A stretch of 64,000 nucleotides of DNA from Cryobacterium tagatosivorans (GTDB lineage Bacteria > Actinomycetota > Actinomycetes > Actinomycetales > Microbacteriaceae). The notes under the pieces are model-generated. The model did no database searches and was not told where the DNA came from. It saw nothing but the letters and a program-made list of their open reading frames with translations. The DNA is taken from contig NZ_SOEZ01000059.1 of the NCBI RefSeq assembly GCF_004402215.1, forward strand, positions 1-64,000, given 5' to 3'. Each line of letters opens with the position of its first letter. Positions within the stretch are counted from its first letter, which is position 1. Positions 1 through 8,698 of this stretch are shown here, piece after piece. Both the position numbers and the translations under genes were made by a program.

Positions 1-1
1 A

Positions 2-454
2 CCCGCCGCCCCTGCGCCCGCGCGCGGCATCGCGGCGGCCGCGGCCGCACCGGAGAGCGCTCGCGAGTCCGTCCAGCCGGCGGAACAGCCGCGGCCCGCA
101 GCGGCCGACACGCCGGCCTCGACCCCGACCTCGTCCCAGCCCCTGACCTTCCCCCCCGCCGCGGTGCCCCGTTCGGACCCGGCCCGCGTTGCCGCGGCCC
201 ACGAGCCGGCGACCATCGCGGCGACGGCCCGCGACACCGGGATGCCCGTTCCGCACGTCGACCCGCCCGAGCCGACCGACGCCCAGCCGACCGACGCCGA
301 GGCGGCGGACGCCGGCGCGATGACCCGGCCGGTGATCCCGGTGACCCAGCACGACGCTCCTGAGCAGCTCACGCTCGCCGAGAAGCTCGGGCTGCGAGCC
401 CCCGGCGAGAAACCCGATCCGACCGGTGAGCAGAACGTGGGGCCGACCCGATGA
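2..454 (+). CDS. ftsE: FtsE, C-terminal tail only (partial)
   Basis: The frame is open from the left edge and stops at 452-454, overlapping the ftsX start as ATGA. No ATPase motif lies in the visible ~150 codons. They are a low-complexity Ala/Pro/Asp/Thr-rich tail ending in EQLTLAEKLGLRAPGEK. Identity rests on position: FtsE, the cytoplasmic ATPase of the FtsEX complex that controls peptidoglycan hydrolases at division, is normally coupled directly upstream of FtsX. A long disordered extension after the ABC domain would be unusual compared with the roughly 230-residue E. coli-type FtsE. The GTG at 164 is internal, not a start. Confidence 0.75.
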   Translation, partial: PAAPAPARGIAAAAAAPESARESVQPAEQPRPAAADTPASTPTSSQPLTFPPAAVPRSDPARVAAAHEPATIAATARDTGMPVPHVDPPEPTDAQPTDAEAADAGAMTRPVIPVTQHDAPEQLTLAEKLGLRAPGEKPDPTGEQNVGPTR

Positions 455-1365
455 GGCTCGCACTGGTGCTCTCCGAGGCGGCCCACGGCCTGCGGCGCAA
501 CGCGTCGATGGTCGTCTCGGTCGTGCTCGTGACCTTCATTTCGCTCACCTTCGTTGGCGCGGCAATCCTCATGCAGATGCAAGTCGGCCAGATGAAGAAC
601 TTCTGGTACGAAAAGGCCCAGGTCGGCATCTACATGTGCACGGCCATCTCGCCCGGCGACACCTGCGTCGCGGGAGAAGCGACCAAGGAACAGATCGACG
701 CCGTCACGGCGCAGCTCGAGTCGCCCACCCTCTCGCCGTTCGTCGACAAGTACTACTTCGAGACCCACGAACAGGCCTTCGAGAACTTCAAGAAGCAGTT
801 CGCCGGGAACCCGGTGGCCGAGTACGTCACGGCCGACCAGCTCAACCAGACCTTCTGGGTGAACCTGAAGGACCCGGCGCAGTCAGACGTCCTCGTGGAA
901 AGCCTGTCCGGCGTGGCCGGCGTCGAGAACGTCGCGGACCAGCGTAAATACCTGGACCAGATCTTCTCCGTGCTCAACACGGCCAGCTACACGGCGATCG
1001 GCATCGCCGCGCTCATGCTCGTGGCGGCGGCTCTCCTGATTGCCACGACGATCCGCCTCTCCGCCTTCTCGCGCAGGCGGGAGCTCGGGATCATGCGCCT
1101 GGTCGGCGCGTCGAACCGGTTCATCCAGACGCCGTTCATCCTGGAGGGCGTCTTCGCCGCCCTGCTCGGGTCGTTGCTGGCCGGGGGCGCGATCGTGGCG
1201 ATCGTGAACTGGTTCGTGCAGGGCTACCTGGGCGCGAGGCTCAAGGGCTTCTCGCTGGTGGGTATCGATGACGCGCTGGTGGTGCTGCCGATCCTGCTTG
1301 TCGTCGGCGCGGTGCTGGCCGCGTTCTCCGCAAACTTCGCCATCACCCGTTACCTCAAGGTCTGA
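451..1365 (+). CDS. ftsX: Cell division protein FtsX
   Basis: This 304-residue protein has the FtsX layout: a short cytoplasmic N-terminus, TM1 at about 20-42, an extracytoplasmic domain of about 130 residues containing two cysteines (YMC...DTC, near 67 and 77), then three more TM segments at about 178-198, 225-250 and 275-298. The motif RRRELGIMRLVGAS after TM2 is the usual FtsX/MacB-type coupling loop. With FtsE it forms a membrane complex that transmits ATP hydrolysis to cell-wall hydrolases (known for the family). The start overlaps the ftsE stop by 4 nt, indicating translational coupling. Confidence 0.95.
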   Translation: MRLALVLSEAAHGLRRNASMVVSVVLVTFISLTFVGAAILMQMQVGQMKNFWYEKAQVGIYMCTAISPGDTCVAGEATKEQIDAVTAQLESPTLSPFVDKYYFETHEQAFENFKKQFAGNPVAEYVTADQLNQTFWVNLKDPAQSDVLVESLSGVAGVENVADQRKYLDQIFSVLNTASYTAIGIAALMLVAAALLIATTIRLSAFSRRRELGIMRLVGASNRFIQTPFILEGVFAALLGSLLAGGAIVAIVNWFVQGYLGARLKGFSLVGIDDALVVLPILLVVGAVLAAFSANFAITRYLKV

Positions 1366-1379
1366 CCCGGCGCTCAGGC

Positions 1380-1415
1380 TAGACTGATGGGCTGCCGGGC
1401 TTCCGCCCGGCGCCC
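1380..1415 (+). promoter_or_regulatory. Candidate smpB promoter -10 and leader hairpin
   Basis: A TAGACT hexamer at 1380-1385 resembles a sigma-A -10 box. It is followed at 1389-1415 by a hairpin, GGGCTGCCGGGC and GCCCGGCGCCC around a short loop with one bulge. The hairpin could end ftsEX transcription or lie in the smpB leader. There is no U-tract. Confidence 0.4.
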
Positions 1416-1437
1416 AGAACCGATCGAGGAGTGCGTC

Positions 1438-1914
1438 GTGCCCAGGGAAAGTGGCGAGAAGGTCGTAGCGACCAACCGCAAGGCGCGCCACGACTATCTG
1501 ATCGAGGACACCTTCGAGGCCGGGATGGTCCTCAGCGGCACCGAGGTCAAGTCCCTCCGCGCCGGCCGTGCGTCGCTCGTCGACGGCTACGCGTTCATCG
1601 AGTCCGGCGAGGCCTGGCTCGACGCCGTGCACATCCCGGAGTACACCGGCGGCAGCTGGACGAATCACCCTCCCCGGCGCAAGCGCAAGCTCCTGCTGCA
1701 CAAGCAGGAGATCATCAAGATCAGCCACAAAACCAAAGAGGGCGGCTACACGCTCGTCCCGCTCAAGATCTACTTCAAGGATGGCCGGGCGAAGGTGGAA
1801 ATCGCCGTCGCCAAGGGCAAGAAGGAGTACGACAAGCGCCAGGCCCTGCGGGAACGCCAGGACAAGCGCGAGTCCGACCGGGCCATCTCCGCACGCCGGA
1901 ACCTCGGCGACTGA
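1438..1914 (+). CDS. smpB: SsrA-binding protein SmpB
   Basis: SmpB binds tmRNA and brings it to stalled ribosomes for trans-translation. The 158-residue product matches the family length and shows its signatures: [17 protein letters not shown] near the N-terminus, [16 protein letters not shown], and a basic C-terminal tail ([18 protein letters not shown]). The GTG at 1438 was chosen because GAGGAG ends seven bases upstream and the product then begins just before the conserved core. An upstream ATG at 1387 is in frame but would put the leader hairpin inside the gene. The tmRNA gene follows 160 bp downstream on the same strand. Confidence 0.95.
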   Translation: MPRESGEKVVATNRKARHDYLIEDTFEAGMVLSGTEVKSLRAGRASLVDGYAFIESGEAWLDAVHIPEYTGGSWTNHPPRRKRKLLLHKQEIIKISHKTKEGGYTLVPLKIYFKDGRAKVEIAVAKGKKEYDKRQALRERQDKRESDRAISARRNLGD

Positions 1915-2003
1915 CTTCTCCGCGAAGGAGCGGAAATAGATCCGCACACACTTGTGTTGTACAGTGAAGGTCGCATCCGGGCCGAAAGGTTCCGGGTTCG
2001 AAT

Positions 2004-2023
2004 TTGGAAACTCAACAGCGTGT
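2004..2023 (+). promoter_or_regulatory. Possible conserved leader element before ssrA
   Basis: The string GGAAACTCAACAGCGTGT lies about 55 bp upstream of the mature tmRNA 5' end. From memory, similar CTCAA(C/T)AG(C/T)GTG strings occur in the leaders of actinobacterial stable-RNA operons, possibly for antitermination or processing. The role here is inference. Confidence 0.3.
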
Positions 2024-2075
2024 GACAGTCACCCACTCCCGTGCCGACGGCCAGCCGACGGAACAGGGGAACCAT

Positions 2076-2451
2076 GGGGATGATCGGTTTCGACATTGTT
2101 TGCGCAATTGTGAGAAGCGGGTCGAGGATGCAGGGTTATCTCGTAAACGATCTCTGCAAAACAATAAGTGCCAATTCAAAGCGCACTGACTTCGCTCTCG
2201 CTGCCTAAGCGAAAGCACTAACGAAGTCCGCCAGACCGGGAATGCTCTCTACCCGGATCCTGACGCCATTTAGAGAGATTGCTTCTACATTGAGCCGCGG
2301 GGTGTAGGGGGACTTAAACGAGGGCTGGGCTCGTCGGAATAGATGCCAGTGGCAAATTCCGGGGCCGAGTAAAACGACTTCACTGGATACACCCGTAGAA
2401 GGCATATGACCACAGCAGTGGACCGGGGTTCAATTCCCCGCATCTCCACCA
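2076..2451 (+). ncRNA. ssrA: Transfer-messenger RNA (tmRNA)
   Basis: The 5' end GGGGATG (2076-2082) pairs over 7 bp, with one G-U, to CATCTCC (2441-2447), followed by a discriminator A and an encoded CCA (2449-2451). The T arm GGTTCAATTCC precedes the acceptor strand. The tag reading frame runs from the resume codon GCC at 2170 to TAA at 2206-2208 and encodes ANSKRTDFALAA, a typical actinobacterial degradation tag ending ALAA. Total length is 376 nt. It acts with SmpB, encoded just upstream, in rescuing stalled ribosomes. Confidence 0.97.
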
Positions 2452-2476
2452 TCGGTGGGCTGTCACACGCAGTTGA

Positions 2477-2513
2477 GAGAGGGCCCGGGATCATTGAGAT
2501 CCCGGGCCCTCTC
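2477..2513. terminator. Bidirectional terminator after tmRNA
   Basis: A perfect 16-bp stem (2477-2492 with 2498-2513) encloses the loop ATTGA. It lies between the convergent tmRNA and propeller/phosphatase genes, 26 bp after the tmRNA CCA. The stem GAGAGGGCCCGGGATC is very stable. Confidence 0.9.
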
Positions 2514-2542
2514 CGTTCTAACCCTCTCTGTTCACGAGGCCC

Positions 2543-5035
2543 CTACTGGCCGTCGCCGTCGGCGTCGCCGGGCCTGGATACCGAGCCCGAGCCGATGACA
2601 TGGTGCTGGGGGACCGGCATGGCCGACTTGTCACCTCGAACGGATTTCCAGATGGCCTGGTTGTAGAGCTGCTCGTCGATCTTGTCCTCGGTGGTCGTGT
2701 TTTGGCTCTCCACCTCCGTCGCCAGCGGGGCGTTGGCGCCATTCACCGTTGTCATGTCGTACGGGGGACGCACCACGGAATAGGAAGATTCATTTGGCGT
2801 GCTGGTGAACGAGGCACTCATCGGCGTTGCAAACGCGTCGAACTGAGTCAGCGGCGCAATGCCGGCGAGCAGCCCTATCGTGCGAACCATGGACGCCGTG
2901 CTGTAGAACGTTGAATCGACCTTGCCTGTCTGCGTGTATGGGCTGATCGCCAGGGCCAGGGTCCGGTGCGCATCGACGTGGTCTGGGCCATTCTGCGCGT
3001 CATCCTCGGTCACGAAGATCGCCGTGTCCTTCCAGATCTTGGAGTGGGAGACGGTGTCGACCAACTGGCCCAGGGCGAAATCGTTGTCCGCGACGTATGC
3101 CTTCGGAGTCGGTTTCCCTGCCCTGGTGGCCTGCGTGTGGTCGTTCGGCAGCCGGACGAACTGCACGGAAGGAACCGTGCCGGACGCCACATTCGCCGTG
3201 AAGTCCTTGGTCCACTCGTCCACCCGCGGGGTTCCACAGTCGGCCTTCAGCGGCGTGAATGTGTCGGAGGAATCAGGGCAGTTGAGGTCGTAGCCGTGAT
3301 AGTCGTGGTCCGTCTGGGCGTCGAGCACCGGGTCGGGTGCGGTGAATGAGCCACCGGTATTGCTGACGAAGAAGCCGTAGTTGCGGAAACTCACGCCAGC
3401 CTTCGCCAGGCGCTGCCACACGTACGTGTTGTCCGGTTCCTGCGCCGCGTTTTCCGGGGCGGCGTTCTCGCTCGGGTACGGAGCCTTGCGGCCGGAGTAG
3501 TTCGCCGGCCACATCTGCTCCGCGTACGGATTCGAGTTCGCCGATGCCACCCAGTTCCAGCCGTTGGCGCTCACCTCGGCGTCCGCGTAGAAATTGTCGA
3601 TGGTAGTGAACTGCTTCGAGAGGCGGCGGAAGTTCGGCGCGGATTCATCGCCGAAGAGGTTCAGCGAGGGATCGCCGTTGCCGCGGCCAAGACTCCCGAG
3701 TACCTGGTCGTAGGTGCGGTTCTCCTTGACGATGTAGATCACGTGCTTTATCGGACTCGCCTGACCGGGCCGGCGGGGGATCACCTCTCCCGAGGCGGTG
3801 CTCGACCGGTTGTTGCTTGCAACCTGCGCGGTGGCCCGCTGCAGCTTGTCCCCGGTGGGAACGGCGAAACTGCTGAGTGTGCCGACAATCATGGACCCGC
3901 TGTACTGGTTCTCGGCTGTCCCGGTCGTGGATTCGGGGTTGGGGTGACCTGGTCCGTTGTTCGGACCGGCGCCGAGTCCCTTGGCGTTCGTGACGTGCAG
4001 ACTGCCGCCGGCGAAGGCCAGCGAGGTGGGGTACCAGCCCACCGGCACGACTCCCGTGACCGTGCGGGTGGCGAGACTGATCACTGCGACGTCGTTATTG
4101 CCTGAATTGCTCACAAACAGGCGACCGCCCTGGTCGTCCAGCGCCAGACCGGTCGGATTCGAGCCGATCGGCGCGTTCTTGTACGGCGCCAGGCCGATCG
4201 GCGATGACGTGCCCGCCTCGAGGTCCACTACCGACACAGAGTCGGCGTCGCCGTTGGCCACGTAGAGCGTCTTGCCGTCCCTGGACAGCACCGACTTGTT
4301 CGGGTGCAGCCCAACTTCGAGCGTGCCGGTAACCGTGGGAGCGGCGGCCGTGATGTTCACAACGGACACGGTCTTGGCGCCCTGGTTCGTTACGTAGGCC
4401 GTTCGGCCGTCCGGGGACACGGCGACCGAGAGGGGACGGTGGCCGACCGAGGTCGTGCTGACGGTGCCGGTCGCAAGATCGACCACCGACACGGCGTCGG
4501 CCAGTTGATCTGCGACGACGAGTCGCTTTCCGTCCGGGGTCAGGGCAAGTCCCGCCGGGAACAGGGTTAGCGCCAGCCCATCCGGGTTCTTGGTGGGTAG
4601 CTGGATGGCCGGGCCCTCCGTGAGCTTCCCCGCGCTATACGAGTACGTTCGGATCTTCGAGTTTGCGGCCGCACTGGCATAAGCGTGGGTGCCGTCGGCG
4701 CTCCAGGCCAGGCCCATGTAGAGCGATTCCGGGGAGGTGTACTTGAGCGTCTGATCGACCTTGTGGTTGGCGGTATTCACAAGTTGCAGGGACTGCGTGC
4801 CCTGGCCGTTGTTGGTCACGAGGAGTTTCTTGCCGTCGGGGGAGAGTGCGGAGTTCAGGGGCAGATCGCCCAGCCGGGTTTGCAGGCCGGCGGGGGTGAC
4901 CCGCTGGCCGACGGGAGTGGTTGCCGTGCCGTCCGGATGGGGGCCAGCGATAGTGGGGACGATTGCCGCGGCGGCGATCCCGCCAACCAGGGCGAATGCG
5001 AGTATTCCAAGTGGTCCTGCGTATTTTTTTATCAT
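2543..5035 (-). CDS. Bifunctional YncE-like beta-propeller/alkaline phosphatase family protein
   Basis: From the ATG at 5035 the product is about 830 residues. It begins MIKKYAGPLGILAFALVGG, a signal peptide or N-terminal anchor, so it is exported. Residues of about 60-390 carry YVTN/YncE propeller repeats (SPDGKKLLVTNNG, SPDGRTAYVTNQG, QGGRLFVSNSG). A PF04185-type phosphoesterase domain follows from about 430 (IKHVIYIVKENRTYDQVLG, then a conserved Asp/His-rich region). The pairing of lactonase-like propeller and phosphatase in one chain is a known architecture; the substrate is unknown. Longer in-frame starts up to 5209 overlap the divergent sulP gene and place a charged stretch before the signal, so 5035 is preferred. 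Confidence 0.88.
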   Translation of the reverse strand: MIKKYAGPLGILAFALVGGIAAAAIVPTIAGPHPDGTATTPVGQRVTPAGLQTRLGDLPLNSALSPDGKKLLVTNNGQGTQSLQLVNTANHKVDQTLKYTSPESLYMGLAWSADGTHAYASAAANSKIRTYSYSAGKLTEGPAIQLPTKNPDGLALTLFPAGLALTPDGKRLVVADQLADAVSVVDLATGTVSTTSVGHRPLSVAVSPDGRTAYVTNQGAKTVSVVNITAAAPTVTGTLEVGLHPNKSVLSRDGKTLYVANGDADSVSVVDLEAGTSSPIGLAPYKNAPIGSNPTGLALDDQGGRLFVSNSGNNDVAVISLATRTVTGVVPVGWYPTSLAFAGGSLHVTNAKGLGAGPNNGPGHPNPESTTGTAENQYSGSMIVGTLSSFAVPTGDKLQRATAQVASNNRSSTASGEVIPRRPGQASPIKHVIYIVKENRTYDQVLGSLGRGNGDPSLNLFGDESAPNFRRLSKQFTTIDNFYADAEVSANGWNWVASANSNPYAEQMWPANYSGRKAPYPSENAAPENAAQEPDNTYVWQRLAKAGVSFRNYGFFVSNTGGSFTAPDPVLDAQTDHDYHGYDLNCPDSSDTFTPLKADCGTPRVDEWTKDFTANVASGTVPSVQFVRLPNDHTQATRAGKPTPKAYVADNDFALGQLVDTVSHSKIWKDTAIFVTEDDAQNGPDHVDAHRTLALAISPYTQTGKVDSTFYSTASMVRTIGLLAGIAPLTQFDAFATPMSASFTSTPNESSYSVVRPPYDMTTVNGANAPLATEVESQNTTTEDKIDEQLYNQAIWKSVRGDKSAMPVPQHHVIGSGSVSRPGDADGDGQ

Positions 5036-5165
5036 CACTCTGGAGGCTAGAAGTCTCGGCAAACTCACAGACAGTCTTCGGCGTAACTCCAGATGAACAA
5101 CGGGATGACGTTTCTGTATTCGCGGCTGACCCGATGCGCCAAAATAGGGCCGTGGAACGAACTGC

Positions 5166-6890
5166 ATGACTGCCAATTGGCTGCGGAAATCAGTGCCGGG
5201 AATCGACACGGCGCTCCGCTACCGGCGCGCGTGGTTGCTTCCCGACCTCCGCGCGGGAGTCGTACTAACTGCGCTGCTTATCCCGGTCGGCATCGGCTAC
5301 GCCGAGGTCGCCGGGCTCCCGCCGGAGACGGGTCTGTACGCCACGATCATCCCCTTGCTCGCCTATGCCCTGTTCGGGCCATCGCGAATCCTGGTGCTCG
5401 GCCCGGATTCGGCGTTGGCGCCGATCATCGCGGCCGCCATCCTGCCCCTGGCCCTCGGCGATAACGTGCGCGCTGTCGCGCTCGCCGGGCTGCTGGGGAT
5501 AATGGTCGGGCTGATTCTTGCGCTGGGTGGCGTCCTGCGCCTCGGGTTCGTGACCGACCTGCTCTCCAAGCCCATTCGGGTTGGCTACCTCAACGCGCTC
5601 GGACTGCTGGTAATCGTCTCGCAGCTGCCGACGTTCTTCGGTTTCTCCATCTCGTCGGAGTCGCCGTTCAAGGACGCCGCCGCCATCGTGTCCGGCATCG
5701 CCGGCGGCCAGGTCAACACGACCGCGCTGTTGTTCGGCCTGGGTTCACTGGCCGTCATCCTCGTGCTTTCCTGGGCAAAGACACGGATCCCAGGGGTTCT
5801 CGCCGCTGTCGTGCTCGCGACCGCGTTCACCGCCGCGTTCGGGCTGCAGGAGGCGCTGCCCGTCGTCGGGGCCCTTCCCCAGGGGCTCCCGGCGCCCGCG
5901 CTCGGCGGTCTGCGCTGGGCGGATGTCGGCGCGCTGGTTGTCCCCGCCCTCGGTATCGCCCTCATCGCCTTTGCCGACACCGCCGTCCTGTCGCGCACGT
6001 TTGCCGCCCGCCGCGGTGAAAACGTCGACGGCAGCCAGGAAATGGCGGCGATCGGAGTGTCGAACATCGCGGGCGGACTGCTCGGCGGCTTCCCCATCTC
6101 GGCGTCCTCCTCGCGCACCCCCGTCGCGGAGAGCGCCGGGGCGCGGACGCAACTCACCGGTATCGTCGGGGCACTGCTCCTCGTCGTATTCATCCTGCTC
6201 GCCCCCGGTCTCACCGACTACCTGCCATCGGCCAGCATCGCCGCGGTCGTCATGGTCGCCGCTGCCGGGCTGATCGACGTCACGGGTTTCTTTGCGCTCG
6301 TGCGCATGAACAAAATCGACGCGGCGCTGTCGCTCGCGGCCTTCCTCGGCGTTCTGGTTGTCGGTGTGATCGAGGGCATCGGTGTGGCGATCATCCTGTC
6401 GCTCGGAGCGTTCGTCGCGTACGCCTGGCGGCCGTACCGGGCCGAGCTCGGTCGGATTCGGGGCCGCCGCGGCTACCACGACCTCTCGCGGCACCCGGAG
6501 GGTGAGCGGCTGCCCGGCATCGTCATCGTGCGCTTTGACGCGCCGCTCTTCTTCGCCAACGGGGGGATCTTCGACAATTACGTGCGTGCCACGGTCGCGG
6601 CGGCAGGCCGCGACCTGCACACGGTCATCCTCGCGGCCGAGCCCATCACCGACATCGACACGACCGCCATCGACGAACTGCTCGAACTCGACGATTTCCT
6701 CGCCTCTCGCGGGATCACCCTGATCTTCGCCGAGATGAAAGGCCCTGTGAAAGACCATCTGCGGGATTACGGGCTGAGCGGCCGGTTTCCCCCCGAGCGG
6801 TTCGCGGCCACGGTGGGGGAGGCGGTCGATGAAACCACGGGAACACTGAGGGGTGACCTCGAAGGCACCGAATGGGACAGTGAGCCCTGA
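5166..6890 (+). CDS. SulP family inorganic anion transporter with STAS domain
   Basis: This 574-residue protein has the SulP membrane domain (about 12 hydrophobic segments between residues 25 and 420), with the family opening DLRAGVVLTALLIPVGIGYA and then AGLPPETGLYATIIP. A cytoplasmic STAS domain spans about 455-555 (IVIVRFDAPLFFANGGIF; TDIDTTAIDELLELDDFL). Members carry sulfate, bicarbonate or other anions; the substrate cannot be assigned here. It is divergent from the propeller/phosphatase gene with a 130-bp shared promoter region, and convergent with hmp. The ATG at 5166 follows GGAACGAACTGC, a weak Shine-Dalgarno. Confidence 0.92.
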   Translation: MTANWLRKSVPGIDTALRYRRAWLLPDLRAGVVLTALLIPVGIGYAEVAGLPPETGLYATIIPLLAYALFGPSRILVLGPDSALAPIIAAAILPLALGDNVRAVALAGLLGIMVGLILALGGVLRLGFVTDLLSKPIRVGYLNALGLLVIVSQLPTFFGFSISSESPFKDAAAIVSGIAGGQVNTTALLFGLGSLAVILVLSWAKTRIPGVLAAVVLATAFTAAFGLQEALPVVGALPQGLPAPALGGLRWADVGALVVPALGIALIAFADTAVLSRTFAARRGENVDGSQEMAAIGVSNIAGGLLGGFPISASSSRTPVAESAGARTQLTGIVGALLLVVFILLAPGLTDYLPSASIAAVVMVAAAGLIDVTGFFALVRMNKIDAALSLAAFLGVLVVGVIEGIGVAIILSLGAFVAYAWRPYRAELGRIRGRRGYHDLSRHPEGERLPGIVIVRFDAPLFFANGGIFDNYVRATVAAAGRDLHTVILAAEPITDIDTTAIDELLELDDFLASRGITLIFAEMKGPVKDHLRDYGLSGRFPPERFAATVGEAVDETTGTLRGDLEGTEWDSEP

Positions 6891-6897
6891 TACGCGG

Positions 6898-6930
6898 AAC
6901 GGGTCAGGCGCAGAAACGCCTGACCCCGTT
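6898..6930. terminator. Bidirectional terminator between sulP and hmp
   Basis: AACGGGTCAGGCG (6898-6910) pairs with CGCCTGACCCCGTT (6917-6930), with one bulged C and a 6-nt loop. It sits between two convergent stop codons. Confidence 0.8.
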
Positions 6931-6947
6931 GGTGGAAATGTGACGAG

Positions 6948-8117
6948 CTAGACGCCCGCGCCGGCGAGCCAGAGGTCCGGGCCGAAGATCTCGTAGTGGA
7001 TGCGCTCGGCCGGCACGCCGGACTTGAGCGCCTGCGAGCGGAGGCTGCGCATGAACGGCAGCGGGCCGCAGAGGTAGACCGACGCGTTCTCGGGGATCGT
7101 CACGCCGTCCAGGGACATGAAGCCGTCGTGGGCGCCCTCGCTCGGGATCTCGAGCCAGAGTTCCAGCTCCGCCGCCTCGAGGAGGGCGACATCCTCGTTC
7201 ATCTGGTCCCGCAGGGCCCAGCGCTCGAGGGTGCTCTCGGCGTGCAGCACGATGACCTCGCGCTTGGAATCGCTCTCCACGAGCGAGCGCAGGATCGAGG
7301 CGCTCGGGGTGCAGCCGATGCCGGCCGAGGCCAGGATCAGCGGGCTGTCGCCCTCGATCAGGGTGATGTCGCCGCACGGGTTGGACAGGATCAGCGTGTC
7401 GCCGATCTGCACGTCTCGGTGCAGGGCAGGGGAAACCTCGCCGTCGGCGTCCAGCTTCGTCGTGAAGACGCGGGTGGTGGCCGTTCCGGCCGAGAGCGAG
7501 TACTGGCGCACCTGGCGGATGCCGTCGGGCATCCCCACGGTGACGCTCACGTACTGGCCGGGCAGGGCGGGCGAGACCGGCGTGTCGTCGGCCGGTTCGA
7601 GAGTGAAGGTCAGCGCGTCGGTCCCGGCCGGCTCCTTGCCGATGACGCGCCACGGCGCCAGCGGCTTGTCGTTGGCGGCTCCGGTGTACAGGCCCATTTC
7701 GAGCTTGATCAGGGCGTGGGCCATGAGCCAGTAGACCTCGGTCCAGGCGCCGGCGATTTCCGCCGTGATGACGTCACTGAGTTCGTCGGCGATGGCCTCG
7801 AAGAGGTACTTGTAGACGACGTCGTACTGCTCCGGCTGGATGTCCAGGGAGACGTGCTTGTGGGCGATGCGGGACAGCATGGCTTCCGGCGTGGTGTCCG
7901 GGTTGCTGACCAGGTGTGTGGCGAAGACCGCGATGCTGCCGGCCAGTGCCTGCTGCTGCGAGCCGTTCTTCTGGTTGGAGCGGCTGAAAAGCCCGTCGAA
8001 AAGTTCGGGGTGAGCGGCGAACATCCGGCGGTAGAAGTTCTTCGCGATTGCGGGCATGCGCTCACCGACCAAGGGAAGAGTGGCTTCGATGAGGGGGAGG
8101 GACTGGGTCGAGAGCAT
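6948..8117 (-). CDS. hmp: Flavohaemoglobin / nitric oxide dioxygenase
   Basis: Hmp oxidises NO to nitrate with O2 and NAD(P)H. The 389-residue product has the whole architecture. The globin domain (1-140) carries B10 Tyr29, E7-type Gln54 and proximal His88 in AHKHVSLDIQPEQYDVVYKY. The FAD domain follows (about 150-255, RQYSLS at the FAD-binding site), then the NAD domain (about 260-385, ASAGIGCTP and YLCGPLPFM). An AAAGGAG ribosome site lies just before the ATG at 8117. The NsrR-like gene lies upstream on the same strand, and an imperfect dyad at 8150-8172 is a candidate NsrR operator, so induction by NO is likely. Confidence 0.96.
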   Translation of the reverse strand: MLSTQSLPLIEATLPLVGERMPAIAKNFYRRMFAAHPELFDGLFSRSNQKNGSQQQALAGSIAVFATHLVSNPDTTPEAMLSRIAHKHVSLDIQPEQYDVVYKYLFEAIADELSDVITAEIAGAWTEVYWLMAHALIKLEMGLYTGAANDKPLAPWRVIGKEPAGTDALTFTLEPADDTPVSPALPGQYVSVTVGMPDGIRQVRQYSLSAGTATTRVFTTKLDADGEVSPALHRDVQIGDTLILSNPCGDITLIEGDSPLILASAGIGCTPSASILRSLVESDSKREVIVLHAESTLERWALRDQMNEDVALLEAAELELWLEIPSEGAHDGFMSLDGVTIPENASVYLCGPLPFMRSLRSQALKSGVPAERIHYEIFGPDLWLAGAGV

Positions 8118-8149
8118 GCTGTCTCCTTTGTTTCTGGGGTGTCCTCCTA

Positions 8150-8172
8150 AAGTAGCATTTCAAATACTTATT
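8150..8172 (-). promoter_or_regulatory. Candidate NsrR operator upstream of hmp
   Basis: AAGTAGCATTT-C-AAATACTTATT is an 11-1-11 imperfect inverted repeat (8 of 11 positions symmetrical) and very AT-rich against the GC-rich background. It begins 33 bp before the hmp start. The 23-bp size and ATTT/AAAT centre resemble known NsrR sites. Confidence 0.6.
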
Positions 8173-8223
8173 TATGGACGAGCGCCCGTTCACAGCCCTT
8201 CCGGGCGGGGGAGAAGGAGGCGC

Positions 8224-8673
8224 TCAGTCCGGCGGGCGGAGGCCCAGGGTCAGGGATACCGGCTGGTTTGACCGGTTCCGGGGGAGCTCGGAAATCACGA
8301 TGTCGTCGAGTGCGGCGTAGAAGGCTTCCCGGGCGCGTCGCAGGGCAGCGCGCAGGCCGCAGCCGTCGATGAGCGGGCATACGCCGTCCGGAGTTTCGCA
8401 GTCCGCGAGATCGACGCGGCTGTCGAGCTGGCGCAGGACCCAGCCGACCGTGGCCAGGCGTCCCGCGTCGCTGATCCGCACTCCGCCAGAGCGTCCGCGC
8501 ACGGCCTCGATCAGGCCCAACTCCCGAAGCCTGATGATGGCCTTGCTGACGTGGTTGTACGGTGTGCCGACCTGCCGGGCGATGGCCCGGGTGGTCTCCA
8601 GCTCGGACGCGGGCGTGGCGGAGAGGAGCATGATGATGCGCAGGCACACATCGGAGAAAGCATTGATCCTCAT
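8224..8673 (-). CDS. nsrR: Rrf2 family NO-sensing repressor NsrR
   Basis: This 149-residue Rrf2 winged-helix protein opens with MRINAFSDVCLRIIMLLS, as NsrR proteins do. A helix-turn-helix spans about 25-60, and the cluster-binding loop holds Cys92, Cys99 and Cys105 (DCETPDGVCPLIDGC), the three-cysteine pattern that ligates the Fe-S cluster in NsrR. NO damages the cluster and relieves repression (family knowledge). It lies 106 bp upstream of hmp on the same strand, 25 bp after the hisN-like gene, so it may be read together with hisN. Confidence 0.92.
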   Translation of the reverse strand: MRINAFSDVCLRIIMLLSATPASELETTRAIARQVGTPYNHVSKAIIRLRELGLIEAVRGRSGGVRISDAGRLATVGWVLRQLDSRVDLADCETPDGVCPLIDGCGLRAALRRAREAFYAALDDIVISELPRNRSNQPVSLTLGLRPPD

Positions 8674-8698
8674 GGATACAGCGTAGAGGTGAACGCTG

